Of a DNA stretch of 64,000 nucleotides, positions 36,454 to 44,078 are shown piece after piece. Position 1 is the stretch's first letter. Every line of letters starts with the position of its first letter. The DNA lies in assembly GCA_024235955.1 (NCBI GenBank), contig JACKLJ010000001.1, positions 248,001 through 312,000 on the forward strand, read 5' to 3'. This DNA is from Burkholderiaceae bacterium. Its GTDB lineage: Bacteria > Pseudomonadota > Gammaproteobacteria > Burkholderiales > Burkholderiaceae_C. The notes below the pieces were generated by a model that was given only the letters and a program-made list of their open reading frames with translations, was not told the DNA's origin and searched no databases. A program made the position numbers and the translations under genes.

Positions 36454-37965
36454 TCAGTCCAGCCCGCGCACCAGGGCGATGGCCTCGTCCACCCGGTCGA
36501 CGGCGTGGATGCTCAGGCCCTCGAAGGCCTTGTCGGTCTTTTTGGGCGCGTTGGCCCGCGGCACCACGGCCACGCTGAAGCCCAGCTTGGCGGCTTCCTT
36601 CAGCCGCTCCTGGCCGCGTGGGGCCGGGCGCACCTCGCCGGCCAGGCCGACCTCGCCGAAGGCCACGAAGCCCTTGGGCAGCGCCTTGCCGCGCAGGCTG
36701 CTGGTGATCGACAGCAGGGCCGCCAGGTCGGCCGCCGGCTCGCTGATGCGCACGCCACCCACGGCGTTGACGAACACGTCCTGGTCGCCCGTGGCCACGC
36801 CGGCGTGCTGGTGCAGCACCGCCAGCAGCATGGCCAGCCGGTCGCGCTCCAGCCCCACCGAGAGGCGCCGCGGGCTGGGGCCGCCGGTGTCCACCAGCGC
36901 CTGGATTTCCACCAGCATCGGCCGCGTGCCTTCCAGCGTCACCAGCACGCAGCTGCCCGGCACCGGCTGCGCGTGCTGGCTGAGGAAGATCGCGCTGGGG
37001 TTGGAGACGCCCTTCAGGCCCCGCTCGGTCATGGCGAACACGCCGATCTCGTTGACGGCACCGAAGCGGTTCTTGATGGCGCGGATCAGGCGGAAGCTGC
37101 TGTGCGTGTCGCCCTCGAAGTACAGCACCGTGTCCACCATGTGCTCCAGCACGCGCGGGCCGGCCAGCTGGCCGTCCTTGGTCACGTGGCCCACCAGCAC
37201 CACCGCGCAGCCGCTGGCCTTGGCCCAGCGCGTGAGGTGCGCGGCGCACTCGCGCACCTGCGCCACGCTGCCCGGCGCGCTGGTGAGCTGGTCGGAGTAG
37301 ATGGTCTGGATGGAATCGATCACCGCCACCGCAGGCTGCTGCTGGGCCAGCGTGGCCAGGATCCTTTCCAGCTGGATCTCGGCCAGCACCGCCACCTGCG
37401 AGCCGGTGATGCCCAGCCGCCGGGCGCGCAGGGCGACCTGGGCGCCGCTTTCCTCACCCGTCACGTAGAGCATGCCCCCACGCTCCGCGGCTTCGCCTGC
37501 TGCGCTGCCCCCGGGCGGGGCGGCGGCCCCGGCCGCGCCGGTGCCTGGGGCCTTCGCCGCCTTGGGGCGGCCCGGCGGCGCCTCGACGCTCGGCAACTGC
37601 GCCCGCTGCAGCGCATCCAGCGCCTGCAGCAGCAGGGTGGATTTGCCGATGCCCGGGTCGCCGCCGATCAGCACCACCTGGCCTTCGACGACGCCACCGC
37701 CCAGCACGCGGTCCAGCTCGCCCTGGCCGGTGGGGGTGCGGGCCACGTCCACCGCCTCGATCTCGGCCAGCGGCCGCACGCCTGCCGAAGGTGCCAGCGC
37801 CGCGAAGGCGCCGCCCAGCCGGTTCTTGCCGCCGGCCGCCGCGGTGGGTTCGGCCACGGTTTCCTCCAGCGAGTTCCAGGCCCCGCAGCCCGGGCATTTG
37901 CCCAGCCAGCGCGGGCTGGTGGCGCCGCAGGCGTTGCAGGTGTAGAGGGTCTTGTCCTTGGCCAT
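36454..37965 (-). CDS. radA: DNA repair protein RadA (Sms) with an extra low-complexity insertion
   Basis: RadA is a RecA-like ATPase that aids branch migration in recombination. The 503-residue protein has an N-terminal C4 zinc finger (CNACG ... CPGCGAWNS), Walker A GGDPGIGKST, the RadA-specific KNRFG motif (IKNRFGAVNEIGVF) and a C-terminal Lon-like domain. Between the Walker A helix (LLLQALDALQRAQ) and the conserved MLYVTGEES strand there are about 40 extra Pro/Ala/Gly-rich residues. E. coli RadA has only a short link there. The insertion is in frame and probably forms a surface loop. Confidence 0.95.
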   Translation of the reverse strand: MAKDKTLYTCNACGATSPRWLGKCPGCGAWNSLEETVAEPTAAAGGKNRLGGAFAALAPSAGVRPLAEIEAVDVARTPTGQGELDRVLGGGVVEGQVVLIGGDPGIGKSTLLLQALDALQRAQLPSVEAPPGRPKAAKAPGTGAAGAAAPPGGSAAGEAAERGGMLYVTGEESGAQVALRARRLGITGSQVAVLAEIQLERILATLAQQQPAVAVIDSIQTIYSDQLTSAPGSVAQVRECAAHLTRWAKASGCAVVLVGHVTKDGQLAGPRVLEHMVDTVLYFEGDTHSSFRLIRAIKNRFGAVNEIGVFAMTERGLKGVSNPSAIFLSQHAQPVPGSCVLVTLEGTRPMLVEIQALVDTGGPSPRRLSVGLERDRLAMLLAVLHQHAGVATGDQDVFVNAVGGVRISEPAADLAALLSITSSLRGKALPKGFVAFGEVGLAGEVRPAPRGQERLKEAAKLGFSVAVVPRANAPKKTDKAFEGLSIHAVDRVDEAIALVRGLD

Positions 37966-38184
37966 GGCGGCGATCGTAGCGCCGGCCCGGCAGGGTCCGG
38001 GTTCGGGCGCCCAAGCCGGGCTGCGGGCCGGTGCCCGGCTGTGCCGGGGTCACCACCCTCCAGGGCGCAGGAATGGGTGTATGCGGCGCAGGGGAACACG
38101 TTGCACGGAACCATGGAAATGCACTACAGCCCTTCCGTTTTTGGCCAGCTCCGGCGGAAACGACCGGGCGGTACGTAGGGCTTC

Positions 38185-38802
38185 GTGCCAGTTCATCTGT
38201 GGGACTGTGAACCCGACCACCTGGAAGCCACGGTCAGCGAACTGCTGGTGGCCACCGCGACCAGCAGCGGCGCGCTGGTCGACGAAAGCGTGCGCGAGGT
38301 GCTGCACGAGTTGCGCGAGCATCTGCGCATGGACGTGATGTTCCTGTCGGAGATCAGCGGCGGCCGGCGCGCCTTCAAGCACGTCGATGCCGCGCCGGGC
38401 AGCGAGGTCGTCAAGACCGGCGGCAGCTCACCGCTGGAAGAATCGTTCTGCCAGTGCGTGCTCGACGGCCGGCTGCCCGGGCTGGTGAACGACGTGCCGC
38501 GGCATCCCAATTTCGACCAGCTGCCCAAGACGCCGTTCCGCGTGGGGGCCCACCTGAGCGCGCCGGTGGTGCTGTCGGACGGCCGCGTGTACGGCACGCT
38601 GTGTGCCTTCAGCTTCGCCGGGGATGAGTCGCTGACCGGGCGCGACTACGAGAAACTGGCCACCGTGGCGCGCACCACCGCCAAGCGCATCGACCAGCGC
38701 CGCCAGCGCGTCAACGACGAAGAAATGGCCGGCTGGCAGCTGGAGCCGATCGAGCCCGGCAAGGCGGCGTCGGCCTGGGACAAGCGCGGGCGCAACGCCT
38801 GA
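38185..38802 (+). CDS. GAF domain sensory protein
   Basis: This 205-residue soluble protein is a single GAF domain (about residues 20-165, with LREHLRMDVMFLSEI, DVPRHPNF and VGAHLSAPVVLSDGRVYGTLCAFSF) plus a short polar tail. GAF domains bind small ligands, but no output domain is present. It may work with a partner or as a ligand-responsive regulator. A GTG start is used. The stop codon TGA marks the exact start of a 161-bp repeat element, and 19 bases around it recur at 39915-39933. Confidence 0.82.
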   Translation: MPVHLWDCEPDHLEATVSELLVATATSSGALVDESVREVLHELREHLRMDVMFLSEISGGRRAFKHVDAAPGSEVVKTGGSSPLEESFCQCVLDGRLPGLVNDVPRHPNFDQLPKTPFRVGAHLSAPVVLSDGRVYGTLCAFSFAGDESLTGRDYEKLATVARTTAKRIDQRRQRVNDEEMAGWQLEPIEPGKAASAWDKRGRNA

Positions 38803-38962
38803 GAGGGGAGTTACGAATTCCCTGCACCTGCCTTGGCCGCCAGAGCGCGCCCGCTCCGAGTTACCAAGGCTCGACGTACCATGAGCTATGACTGGGCGTG
38901 GCGCCTTAATCAGACGTGTTTTGGCACCTCATTCGGCCGCGTGTATTCATTTTCACCCTTTG
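38802..38962 (+). repeat. 161-bp terminal-inverted-repeat element, copy C (diverged)
   Basis: It begins on the last base of the GAF gene stop codon. It aligns without length change to the copies at 49899 and 51909. Shared blocks include GGCCGCCAGAGCGCGCCCGCTC, which matches GGTCGCCAAAGCGCACCCGCTC in copy B. The central GAGCTATGACTGGGCGTGGCGCCTT and the end GTATTCATTTTCACCCTTT also align. The small reading frame of the other copies is open here but lacks the ATG and the terminal stop. Confidence 0.7.
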
Positions 38963-38972
38963 GCAGGCCCGT

Positions 38973-39050
38973 TCAGTTCCAGCCTCGGACCAGCGCCTGC
39001 TTGATCTGCGCCGCTGGCTTAGTTGAATGCCGCGAGCTGAAGTCGCAACC
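38973..39050 (-). pseudogene. decayed 3' end of a nitronate monooxygenase gene
   Basis: Translated on the minus strand, the segment gives DFSSRHSTKPAAQIKQALVRGWN and a stop. This matches the C terminus of the intact gene at 39946 (DFSPLW ... SAPAAQITQALARGCA) with an internal deletion. DNA identity over the last ~50 bases is about 80 percent. No upstream part of the gene remains; the IPTL-CTERM gene lies there instead. It is probably left over from a duplication or an insertion with duplication. Confidence 0.65.
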
Positions 39051-39069
39051 TGGTGCAGGTCTTTCAGGG

Positions 39070-39642
39070 TCAGGCCTGACGGCGCCGCAGCCGACGCAGA
39101 CCCAACACACCGGCAAGGCTGGCCAAAAGCACCATTGACCATTCAGACAGGGTTGGCACCGCGGTTGGCTCGGCAGCTGTACCCACTGCAACTGCGGCAG
39201 GCCCCGTGATGGTGTACCCAAAGCTTCCGGGAATCTGGGTAAGGCCGTCGAGCGCTGTCAGAACCAAGGTATAGGTACCAACCGGCAAGGTGTAGGTCGC
39301 GTTGTCATCGACCCCTGCGAAACAGTTGGTGGCCGGGTTGGCGGGATCAAATGCACCTGTGAAGATACCCAGCGAACCGTCGTTTCCGCCGCCAAGATAG
39401 ATGTAGTCGCTAAACGCGTAGCTACCTGCAGCGGTAACAGTGATCGTCGTGGTGCGAAAGCGAGTGGGGCTGCCGACCACATGAATATTGCATGGGGAAC
39501 CTGTGTCGAAGTGGTAGTTCGACAGAACCCCGTCGCTTAAGGCCAAGTTGTAATTAACCGTGGTGGTTACCTGTGCATAGGCCGCTGGAAGGCCTGCGCA
39601 GATCAGCACCGCAAGGCAACGGCGCATCAATCGACGAAACAT
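39070..39642 (-). CDS. IPTL-CTERM sorting-domain exported protein
   Basis: This 190-residue protein has a signal peptide (residues 1-24, ending AYAQ) and a beta-rich domain with YIYLGGGNDGSLGIFTGAFDP. Its C-terminal tripartite tail is VPTLSEWSMVLLASLAGVLGLRRLRRRQ: a PTLSEW motif, a hydrophobic helix and an Arg cluster. That tail is the IPTL-CTERM signature, thought to be a sorting and anchoring signal. Codon use and base composition are less GC-rich than in the surroundings, and the AT-rich 300 bp upstream fit acquisition by transfer. It sits between duplicated junction sequences. Confidence 0.88.
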   Translation of the reverse strand: MFRRLMRRCLAVLICAGLPAAYAQVTTTVNYNLALSDGVLSNYHFDTGSPCNIHVVGSPTRFRTTTITVTAAGSYAFSDYIYLGGGNDGSLGIFTGAFDPANPATNCFAGVDDNATYTLPVGTYTLVLTALDGLTQIPGSFGYTITGPAAVAVGTAAEPTAVPTLSEWSMVLLASLAGVLGLRRLRRRQA

Positions 39643-39945
39643 GAAAGACTCCCTCTCAACGTGGTTAAGCGATTCGCCGCACGCACTGCAACAACGAAAG
39701 ATCCGAGAAGAGAACGTTCAGCAAAACGTGAGGTTCGATGTAATTTGCGATGTTCCTTTTTAAGAATATCAAGAATTTACACGTTCATGTGGTGTTTTTG
39801 CATCGCAGAAAGCGTTGAACGGCTCTGTGTCGTCCTCTGGTTGTGGTTGTGGGGCATCACCAAGGCGGTAGAACACGATCTGCCCGATAGGGCGCTGTCT
39901 TGATGGTTTTTTGTGCGCGACCGCAACGCCTGACGCGCACCGCGG
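39643..39945. promoter_or_regulatory. AT-rich upstream region of the IPTL-CTERM gene
   Basis: This 303-bp stretch has no credible gene and is clearly richer in A+T than the rest of the window (for example GTTCCTTTTTAAGAATATC). It probably holds the minus-strand promoter of the IPTL-CTERM gene. Its far end (39915-39933) repeats the 19 bases around the GAF gene stop codon with two differences, next to the true 3' end of the monooxygenase gene. Confidence 0.5.
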
Positions 39946-40986
39946 TCAGGCGCAGCCCCGGGCCAGCGCCTGTGTGATCTGCGCTGCCGGCGCGCTGGTG
40001 CAGCCGCTGGCGTTCTGGCCGCTCCAGAGCGGGCTGAAGTCCGAACTGCCTGATTTTTCAGCCGCTGCGCGCAGCGGCGCGATGGCGGCGCTGGCCAGCG
40101 GGAAGGGTGGCGCGGCGGGGTTCATCGGCCCCAGTTCGCGCATCAGGCGGTTGACGATGCCGCGCGCCGCGCCGCCGGAGAACAGCGTGGTCAACTGGGT
40201 GTGGCGCGCAGACTCGCCCTGCAGCGCGGCGCGGTGCAGCGGGCCGGTCAGCGCCTCGTCGGCGCACAGGTAGGCGGTGCCGACCTGCGCGCCGGCCGCG
40301 CCCAGCGCCAGGGCGGCTCGCACGCCCTCGGCACTGGCGATGCCGCCGGCGGCGATCACCGGCACGCGCACGGCGGCCACCACCTGCGGCAGCAGGGCGA
40401 AGGTGCCCAACTGCTCGCTCACGTCCAGGCTCAGGAAATGCCCGCGGTGGCCGCCGGCCTCCAGCCCCTGCGCGATCACGGCGTCCGCACCATGCTCCTG
40501 AAGCCATAGCGCTTCGCGCACAGTGGTGGCCGACGAGAGCACGAAAGCGCCCCAGGCCTTGACGCGCGCCAGCAACCCGGGTGCCGGCAGCCCGAAGTGG
40601 AGGCTGACCACCGGCGGCCGGAACTCGGCCAGCAGCTCGGCGGCGGCCTCGTCGAACGGGCGGCGCGCCGGACCGGCCGGCGCGGCAGCCGGGTCCACGC
40701 CCAATTCACGATAGTAGGGCGCCAGCACCTGCTGCCAGGCGGCCTCGCGCGCCGTATCCGGCGCGGGCGGCGTGTGGCAAAAGAAGTTGACGTTGTAGGG
40801 CCGGCCGCTGGCTTGCAGCTTCTGCAATTCGGCGCGCAGGGCATCGGGCGCCAGCATGGCCGCCGGCAGCGAGCCCAGGCCACCCGCGCCGCTGACGGCC
40901 AGCGCCAGCGCACTGCCCTGCGAGCCGGCCATGGGGGCCTGGATGAGGGGCCAGCGCGTGCCCAGACGTTCGGCGAGTGCGGTCAT
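39946..40986 (-). CDS. nitronate monooxygenase (2-nitropropane dioxygenase family)
   Basis: This 346-residue FMN-dependent TIM-barrel enzyme oxidises alkyl nitronates such as propionate 3-nitronate. It begins RWPLIQAPMAGSQGSALALAVSGAGGLGSLPA. The family motif GADAVIAQGLEAGGHRG supplies the catalytic His, and VPVIAAGGIASAEGVRAALALGAAGAQVGTAYL forms the phosphate-binding region. It is the last gene before the 41-kb aromatic cluster. A degraded copy of its 3' end lies about 0.9 kb downstream. Confidence 0.9.
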   Translation of the reverse strand: MTALAERLGTRWPLIQAPMAGSQGSALALAVSGAGGLGSLPAAMLAPDALRAELQKLQASGRPYNVNFFCHTPPAPDTAREAAWQQVLAPYYRELGVDPAAAPAGPARRPFDEAAAELLAEFRPPVVSLHFGLPAPGLLARVKAWGAFVLSSATTVREALWLQEHGADAVIAQGLEAGGHRGHFLSLDVSEQLGTFALLPQVVAAVRVPVIAAGGIASAEGVRAALALGAAGAQVGTAYLCADEALTGPLHRAALQGESARHTQLTTLFSGGAARGIVNRLMRELGPMNPAAPPFPLASAAIAPLRAAAEKSGSSDFSPLWSGQNASGCTSAPAAQITQALARGCA

Positions 40987-41024
40987 GAAGCCATTGTGGC
41001 ACCCGCGCCCCGCGGGAACAGGGC

Positions 41025-41750
41025 CTACAGCTGCCTGCGCAGCGCCTCGAAGAACAGCTCCGATTGCAGGCGTTCGCCCAGCGTCTGCGCGCCCACGCGT
41101 GCGGCGAGTTCGGCGGCCACGGGCACCAGCGGACGGCCGGTGGCCAGCGCCAGCACCTGCGCCTGGCAGGCGCGCTCCAGGTAGTAGAGGTCGTCGTAGG
41201 CGTGGTCGATGCGCGCACCGCAGACGACGACGCCGTGGTTGCCCAGAAAGCCCACGTCCGCCTCACCCAGCGCGGCGGCGATGCGTTCGCCCTCGCGCGC
41301 GTCCAGCGCCAGGCCGTTGTAGTGCGCATCCACCGCCACCCGGCCGTGGAAGCGCATGGCGTTCTGCGACAGCGTGGTGTCCAGTGCGCGGTCGGTTGTG
41401 AGCGTGAGCGCAGTGGCGTGCGGCATGTGGGTGTGCAGCACGCAGCCATTGCGGCCCAGGCGGTGGATGGCGGCGTGGATGAACATGGCGGTGGGCTCCA
41501 CCTCGTGCCGCCCGGCCAGCCGGCGGCCCTGGGCGTCGACCAGCACCACGTCGTCCGCCTGTACTTCGCGCCACATCAGTCCGCGCGGGTTGAGCAGGAA
41601 GCGCCCGGAGCCATCGGGCAGCTCGACGCTGAAGTGGTTGCACACGCCTTCGGCTAGGCCATGGTGGGCGGCGGCGCGCAAGGCCAGCGCCAGGTCGGCG
41701 CGCAGGCGCGCGACGTCGGGGCTGTCGAACTCGAGCGGGATGGTGGTCAT
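41025..41750 (-). CDS. class II aldolase/adducin family protein (first copy)
   Basis: This 241-residue protein belongs to the AraD/adducin fold. The zinc ligands are probably the HTHMPH pair (VLHTHMPHATAL) and the later His in FLGNHGVVVCG. The substrate is unknown; family members cleave or epimerise sugar phosphates or decarboxylate keto acids. The start MTTIPLEFD has AGGAAT upstream. It is divergent from hpaR, and the operator-like palindrome lies between them, so HpaR may control it too. A second family member occurs at 50084. Confidence 0.88.
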   Translation of the reverse strand: MTTIPLEFDSPDVARLRADLALALRAAAHHGLAEGVCNHFSVELPDGSGRFLLNPRGLMWREVQADDVVLVDAQGRRLAGRHEVEPTAMFIHAAIHRLGRNGCVLHTHMPHATALTLTTDRALDTTLSQNAMRFHGRVAVDAHYNGLALDAREGERIAAALGEADVGFLGNHGVVVCGARIDHAYDDLYYLERACQAQVLALATGRPLVPVAAELAARVGAQTLGERLQSELFFEALRRQL

Positions 41751-41850
41751 GGCAATTCCTGTGGGCAGATAGGCAAGCACCGGGCTCGCAAGCGTAGCGC
41801 CTAGCCGCACGCGGCGCCGCGGGTCAGCCCCCTTGCATCGCGACTGAATA

Positions 41851-41864
41851 TTTAATATATTAAA
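41851..41864. promoter_or_regulatory. candidate HpaR operator
   Basis: TTTAATATATTAAA is a perfect 14-bp palindrome ending 3 bp before the hpaR start codon. It is strikingly AT-rich in this GC-rich region. MarR-family repressors bind such palindromes and usually control themselves and the divergent gene. Assignment to HpaR is inference from position. Confidence 0.65.
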
Positions 41865-41867
41865 CAA

Positions 41868-42383
41868 ATGCCCGGCGCATCCACCTTCAAGCACCGCAAC
41901 CTGCCGCTCCTGCTGCTGAAAGGCCGCGAGGCGGTGATGCGGCACCGGCGGCCGGCGCTGCGCGCGCACGGGCTGTCGGACCAGCAGTGGCGCGTGCTGC
42001 GCGTGCTGGCCGAGCCGGCGCACGCGGCCGGGCTGGACACCGGCCGGCTGGCGCGCGAGGCGCATCTGCTCGGCCCCAGCCTCACCGGCATGCTGGCGCG
42101 CATGGAGGCCGCCGGCCTGGTGCAGCGCGAGCGCAGCAGCGAGGACGCGCGCCGCAGCGTGGTGCGCGCCACCCCGGCGGCGCTGGCCATGGCGGCTTCG
42201 CTGCAAAGCGCCATCGAGGCGCAGTACGAAGACATCGAGGCCCACCTGGGCCGCGCCAAGCTGGCGCAGCTCTACGCGCTGCTGGACGAGCTGATCGACC
42301 TGCAGGGCGACGCCCCACAAGAGGAAACAAGCGACATGACCGACACCGAAACCACCACCACGCTGATCGACGCAGCGGCATGA
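41868..42383 (+). CDS. hpaR: homoprotocatechuate degradation regulator HpaR (MarR family)
   Basis: This 171-residue MarR-type repressor has a winged helix-turn-helix (LRAHGLSDQQWRVLRVL ... REAHLLGPSLTGMLARMEAAGLVQRERSSEDARRSVVRAT). The N terminus TFKHRNLPLLLLKGREAVM is typical of HpaR. HpaR represses hpa meta-cleavage genes until the aromatic acid binds. The start has no good Shine-Dalgarno sequence and sits directly at the palindromic operator. hpaG follows after a 60-bp tandem duplication. Confidence 0.9.
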   Translation: MPGASTFKHRNLPLLLLKGREAVMRHRRPALRAHGLSDQQWRVLRVLAEPAHAAGLDTGRLAREAHLLGPSLTGMLARMEAAGLVQRERSSEDARRSVVRATPAALAMAASLQSAIEAQYEDIEAHLGRAKLAQLYALLDELIDLQGDAPQEETSDMTDTETTTTLIDAAA

Positions 42384-42498
42384 GCGCGCCGGGCCGCTCC
42401 CAAGCGCTCCTACCGCAGCGCGCAGCGCGGAGGCTCGTCGGATGCGCGCCGGGCCGCTCCCAAGCGCTCCTACCGACGCGCGCAGCGCGGAGGCTCCT
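42384..42498 (+). repeat. two-copy 60-bp tandem repeat between hpaR and hpaG
   Basis: GCGCGCCGGGCCGCTCCCAA starts at 42384 and again at 42444, and the two units match over about 55 bases with few differences. Each contains AGCGCGGAGGCTC. The second unit provides the GGAGG that serves the GTG start of hpaG at 42502. Confidence 0.9.
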
Positions 42499-42501
42499 CC
42501 C

Positions 42502-43248
42502 GTGAGCGCGGCGCTCATGCAGGAGCCGCCGGCGCCGGTGGCCGGCGCGCGCCGCTGGCTGCCGCGCGGCACGGTGTACGGCACGCTGCTCAACTTCCGG
42601 GGCGAGTTCGACCTGTGGGCGGCGAAGATGGCCGAGCCGCCTTACAAGGCCGCGCCGCAGGCGCCGGTGCTGTACGTCAAGACCGCCAACACCTTCGCGC
42701 CCGGCGGTGCGAGCATCGCCGTGCCGGGCGAGGTGTGGGTGGGGCCCACGCTGGGGCTGGTGATCGGAAATTCAGAGTCAAATCGGGCTCCAGCCCAGGC
42801 AGGGCGGCCGCAGGCAGCTATGGATACCATAGTGATTGGCGGTGTGCCCGTGGCCGGTTGCGTGCTGCTGAACGACCTCAGCCTGCCGCACACGAGCTAC
42901 TACCGCCCGGCCATCCGCTTCCGCAACCGCGACGGCTTCCTGGCCTGCGGCGCGCAGCCGGTGCCGGCGGCGGCGGTCGACCTGGCGGCGCTGCACATCG
43001 AGGCCTGGGTCAACGGCGCACTGGTGCAGACCGTCGATCTGGCCACGCTGGTGCGCGACGCCGCCACGCTGCTGGCCGACGTCAACGCCTTCATGACCCT
43101 GCAGCCCGGCGACGTGCTGCTGCTCGGCACCGACTGCCTCCCGGATGGAAGCCGCCCGCTGGCCAGGGCCGGCGACGCAGTGGAGCTGCGCGCGCCAGGC
43201 TTTGCGCCGCTGGTGAACCGGCTCGTTGAAGAAGGGGCGGCCTCATGA
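42502..43248 (+). CDS. hpaG1: fumarylacetoacetate hydrolase family protein, HpaG N-terminal-half type
   Basis: This 248-residue protein matches the first half of the bifunctional HpcE/HpaG enzyme, which acts on 5-oxo-pent-3-ene-1,2,5-tricarboxylate. Landmarks are GTVYGTLLNFRGEFD, LYVKTANTFAPGG, VWVGPTLGLVIG and LLNDLSLPHTSYYRP. The segment between GPTLGLVIG and the LLNDLS motif contains residues NSESNRAPAQAGRPQAAMD. These are encoded by an inverted short dispersed repeat at 42767-42832 where relatives have a short acidic loop. Activity may be changed. The GTG start has GGAGG upstream; an ATG at 42517 is an alternative. Translation is coupled to the next gene (ATGA). Confidence 0.87.
   Translation: MSAALMQEPPAPVAGARRWLPRGTVYGTLLNFRGEFDLWAAKMAEPPYKAAPQAPVLYVKTANTFAPGGASIAVPGEVWVGPTLGLVIGNSESNRAPAQAGRPQAAMDTIVIGGVPVAGCVLLNDLSLPHTSYYRPAIRFRNRDGFLACGAQPVPAAAVDLAALHIEAWVNGALVQTVDLATLVRDAATLLADVNAFMTLQPGDVLLLGTDCLPDGSRPLARAGDAVELRAPGFAPLVNRLVEEGAAS
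42767..42832 (-). repeat. short dispersed imperfect palindrome, copy 10, inside hpaG1
   Basis: GGGCTCCAGCCC, then AGGGCGGCCGCAGGCAGCTAT in inverted orientation, with A/T-rich arms. The host frame reads straight through it and in a different phase from the copy inside ppc. Confidence 0.9.
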
Positions 43249-44024
43249 AGCGCGCCCGCATCGCCTGGGCCGGCGCCGTGCACGACGCGGTGGAAGCCGG
43301 CGGCCAGCTGGAACTGCTCACGCCCGCCTACCGCGGCCGGCGCCTGGGTTTCGACGAGGTGGTCTGGCTGCCGCCGCTGGCGCCCATGCCGCCGCACCGC
43401 CCGCGCACCGTGCTGGCGCTGGGGCTCAACTACGCCGACCACGCCCGGGAGCTGGCCTTCAAACCGCCCGAGGAGCCGCTGGCCTTCGCCAAGGGCGAGG
43501 CTTCGCTGATCGGCCACCGCGCCCATACCGTGCGGCCGGCGGGCGTGCAGAACATGCACTACGAATGCGAGCTGGCGGTGGTGATCGGCCGCGAGGCGAA
43601 AGGCGTCAAGAGGGCGGACGCGTACGACTTCGTGGCGGGCTACACCGTCGCCAACGACTTCGCCATCCGCGACTACCTGGAAAACTGGTACCGCCCCAAC
43701 CTGCGCGTGAAGAACCGCGACACCTGCACTCCCATCGGCCCCTGGCTGGTGGATGCGGCCGACGTGCCCGACCCCATGGCGCTGAAGCTGCAGACCACCG
43801 TGGACGGCAAGCTCACCCAGAGCGGCAGCACCGCCGACATGGTGTTCGACCTGCCCACGCTGATCGAATACTTCAGCAGTTTCATGACGCTGTACCCCGG
43901 CGATCTGATCCTCACCGGCACGCCCGACGGCGTGGTGGACTGCCCGGTGGGCGCGGTGGTGGTGTGCGAGATCGAGGGCATCGGGGCCTTGCAGACCACC
44001 ATGGTCGCGCAAGCCAATTCTTAA
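43245..44024 (+). CDS. hpaG2: fumarylacetoacetate hydrolase family protein, HpaG C-terminal-half type (decarboxylase/isomerase)
   Basis: This 259-residue FAH-fold enzyme matches the second half of HpcE and would decarboxylate and isomerise the open-chain intermediate to 2-oxo-hept-3-ene-1,7-dioate. Metal-binding Glu motifs are in NMHYECELAVVIGR, followed by VAGYTVANDFAIRDYLENWYRPN and the C-terminal GDLILTGTPDGV. It overlaps hpaG1 by 4 bp (ATGA) and is followed immediately by a short dispersed repeat and hpaE. Confidence 0.92.
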   Translation: MKRARIAWAGAVHDAVEAGGQLELLTPAYRGRRLGFDEVVWLPPLAPMPPHRPRTVLALGLNYADHARELAFKPPEEPLAFAKGEASLIGHRAHTVRPAGVQNMHYECELAVVIGREAKGVKRADAYDFVAGYTVANDFAIRDYLENWYRPNLRVKNRDTCTPIGPWLVDAADVPDPMALKLQTTVDGKLTQSGSTADMVFDLPTLIEYFSSFMTLYPGDLILTGTPDGVVDCPVGAVVVCEIEGIGALQTTMVAQANS

Positions 44025-44078
44025 TCAAAAATGCCGCCAGCCCAATGCTGGCGGGCGCAAGCAGCTATGAAAATTGAT
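44020..44078 (-). repeat. short dispersed imperfect palindrome, copy 11, carrying the hpaE start codon
   Basis: TGCCGCCAGCCC, AATGCTGGCGGGCGCAAGCAGCTATGA. The ATG in the final GCTATG is the hpaE start codon. The repeat fills the whole 42-bp gap between the two genes. Confidence 0.9.

Noticed and set aside
41028..41045. CAGCTGCCTGCGCAGC at the end of the class II aldolase gene
   Set aside because: The left core resembles the repeat, but the second arm and AT-rich flanks are absent, and the residues fit the protein end. Chance match.
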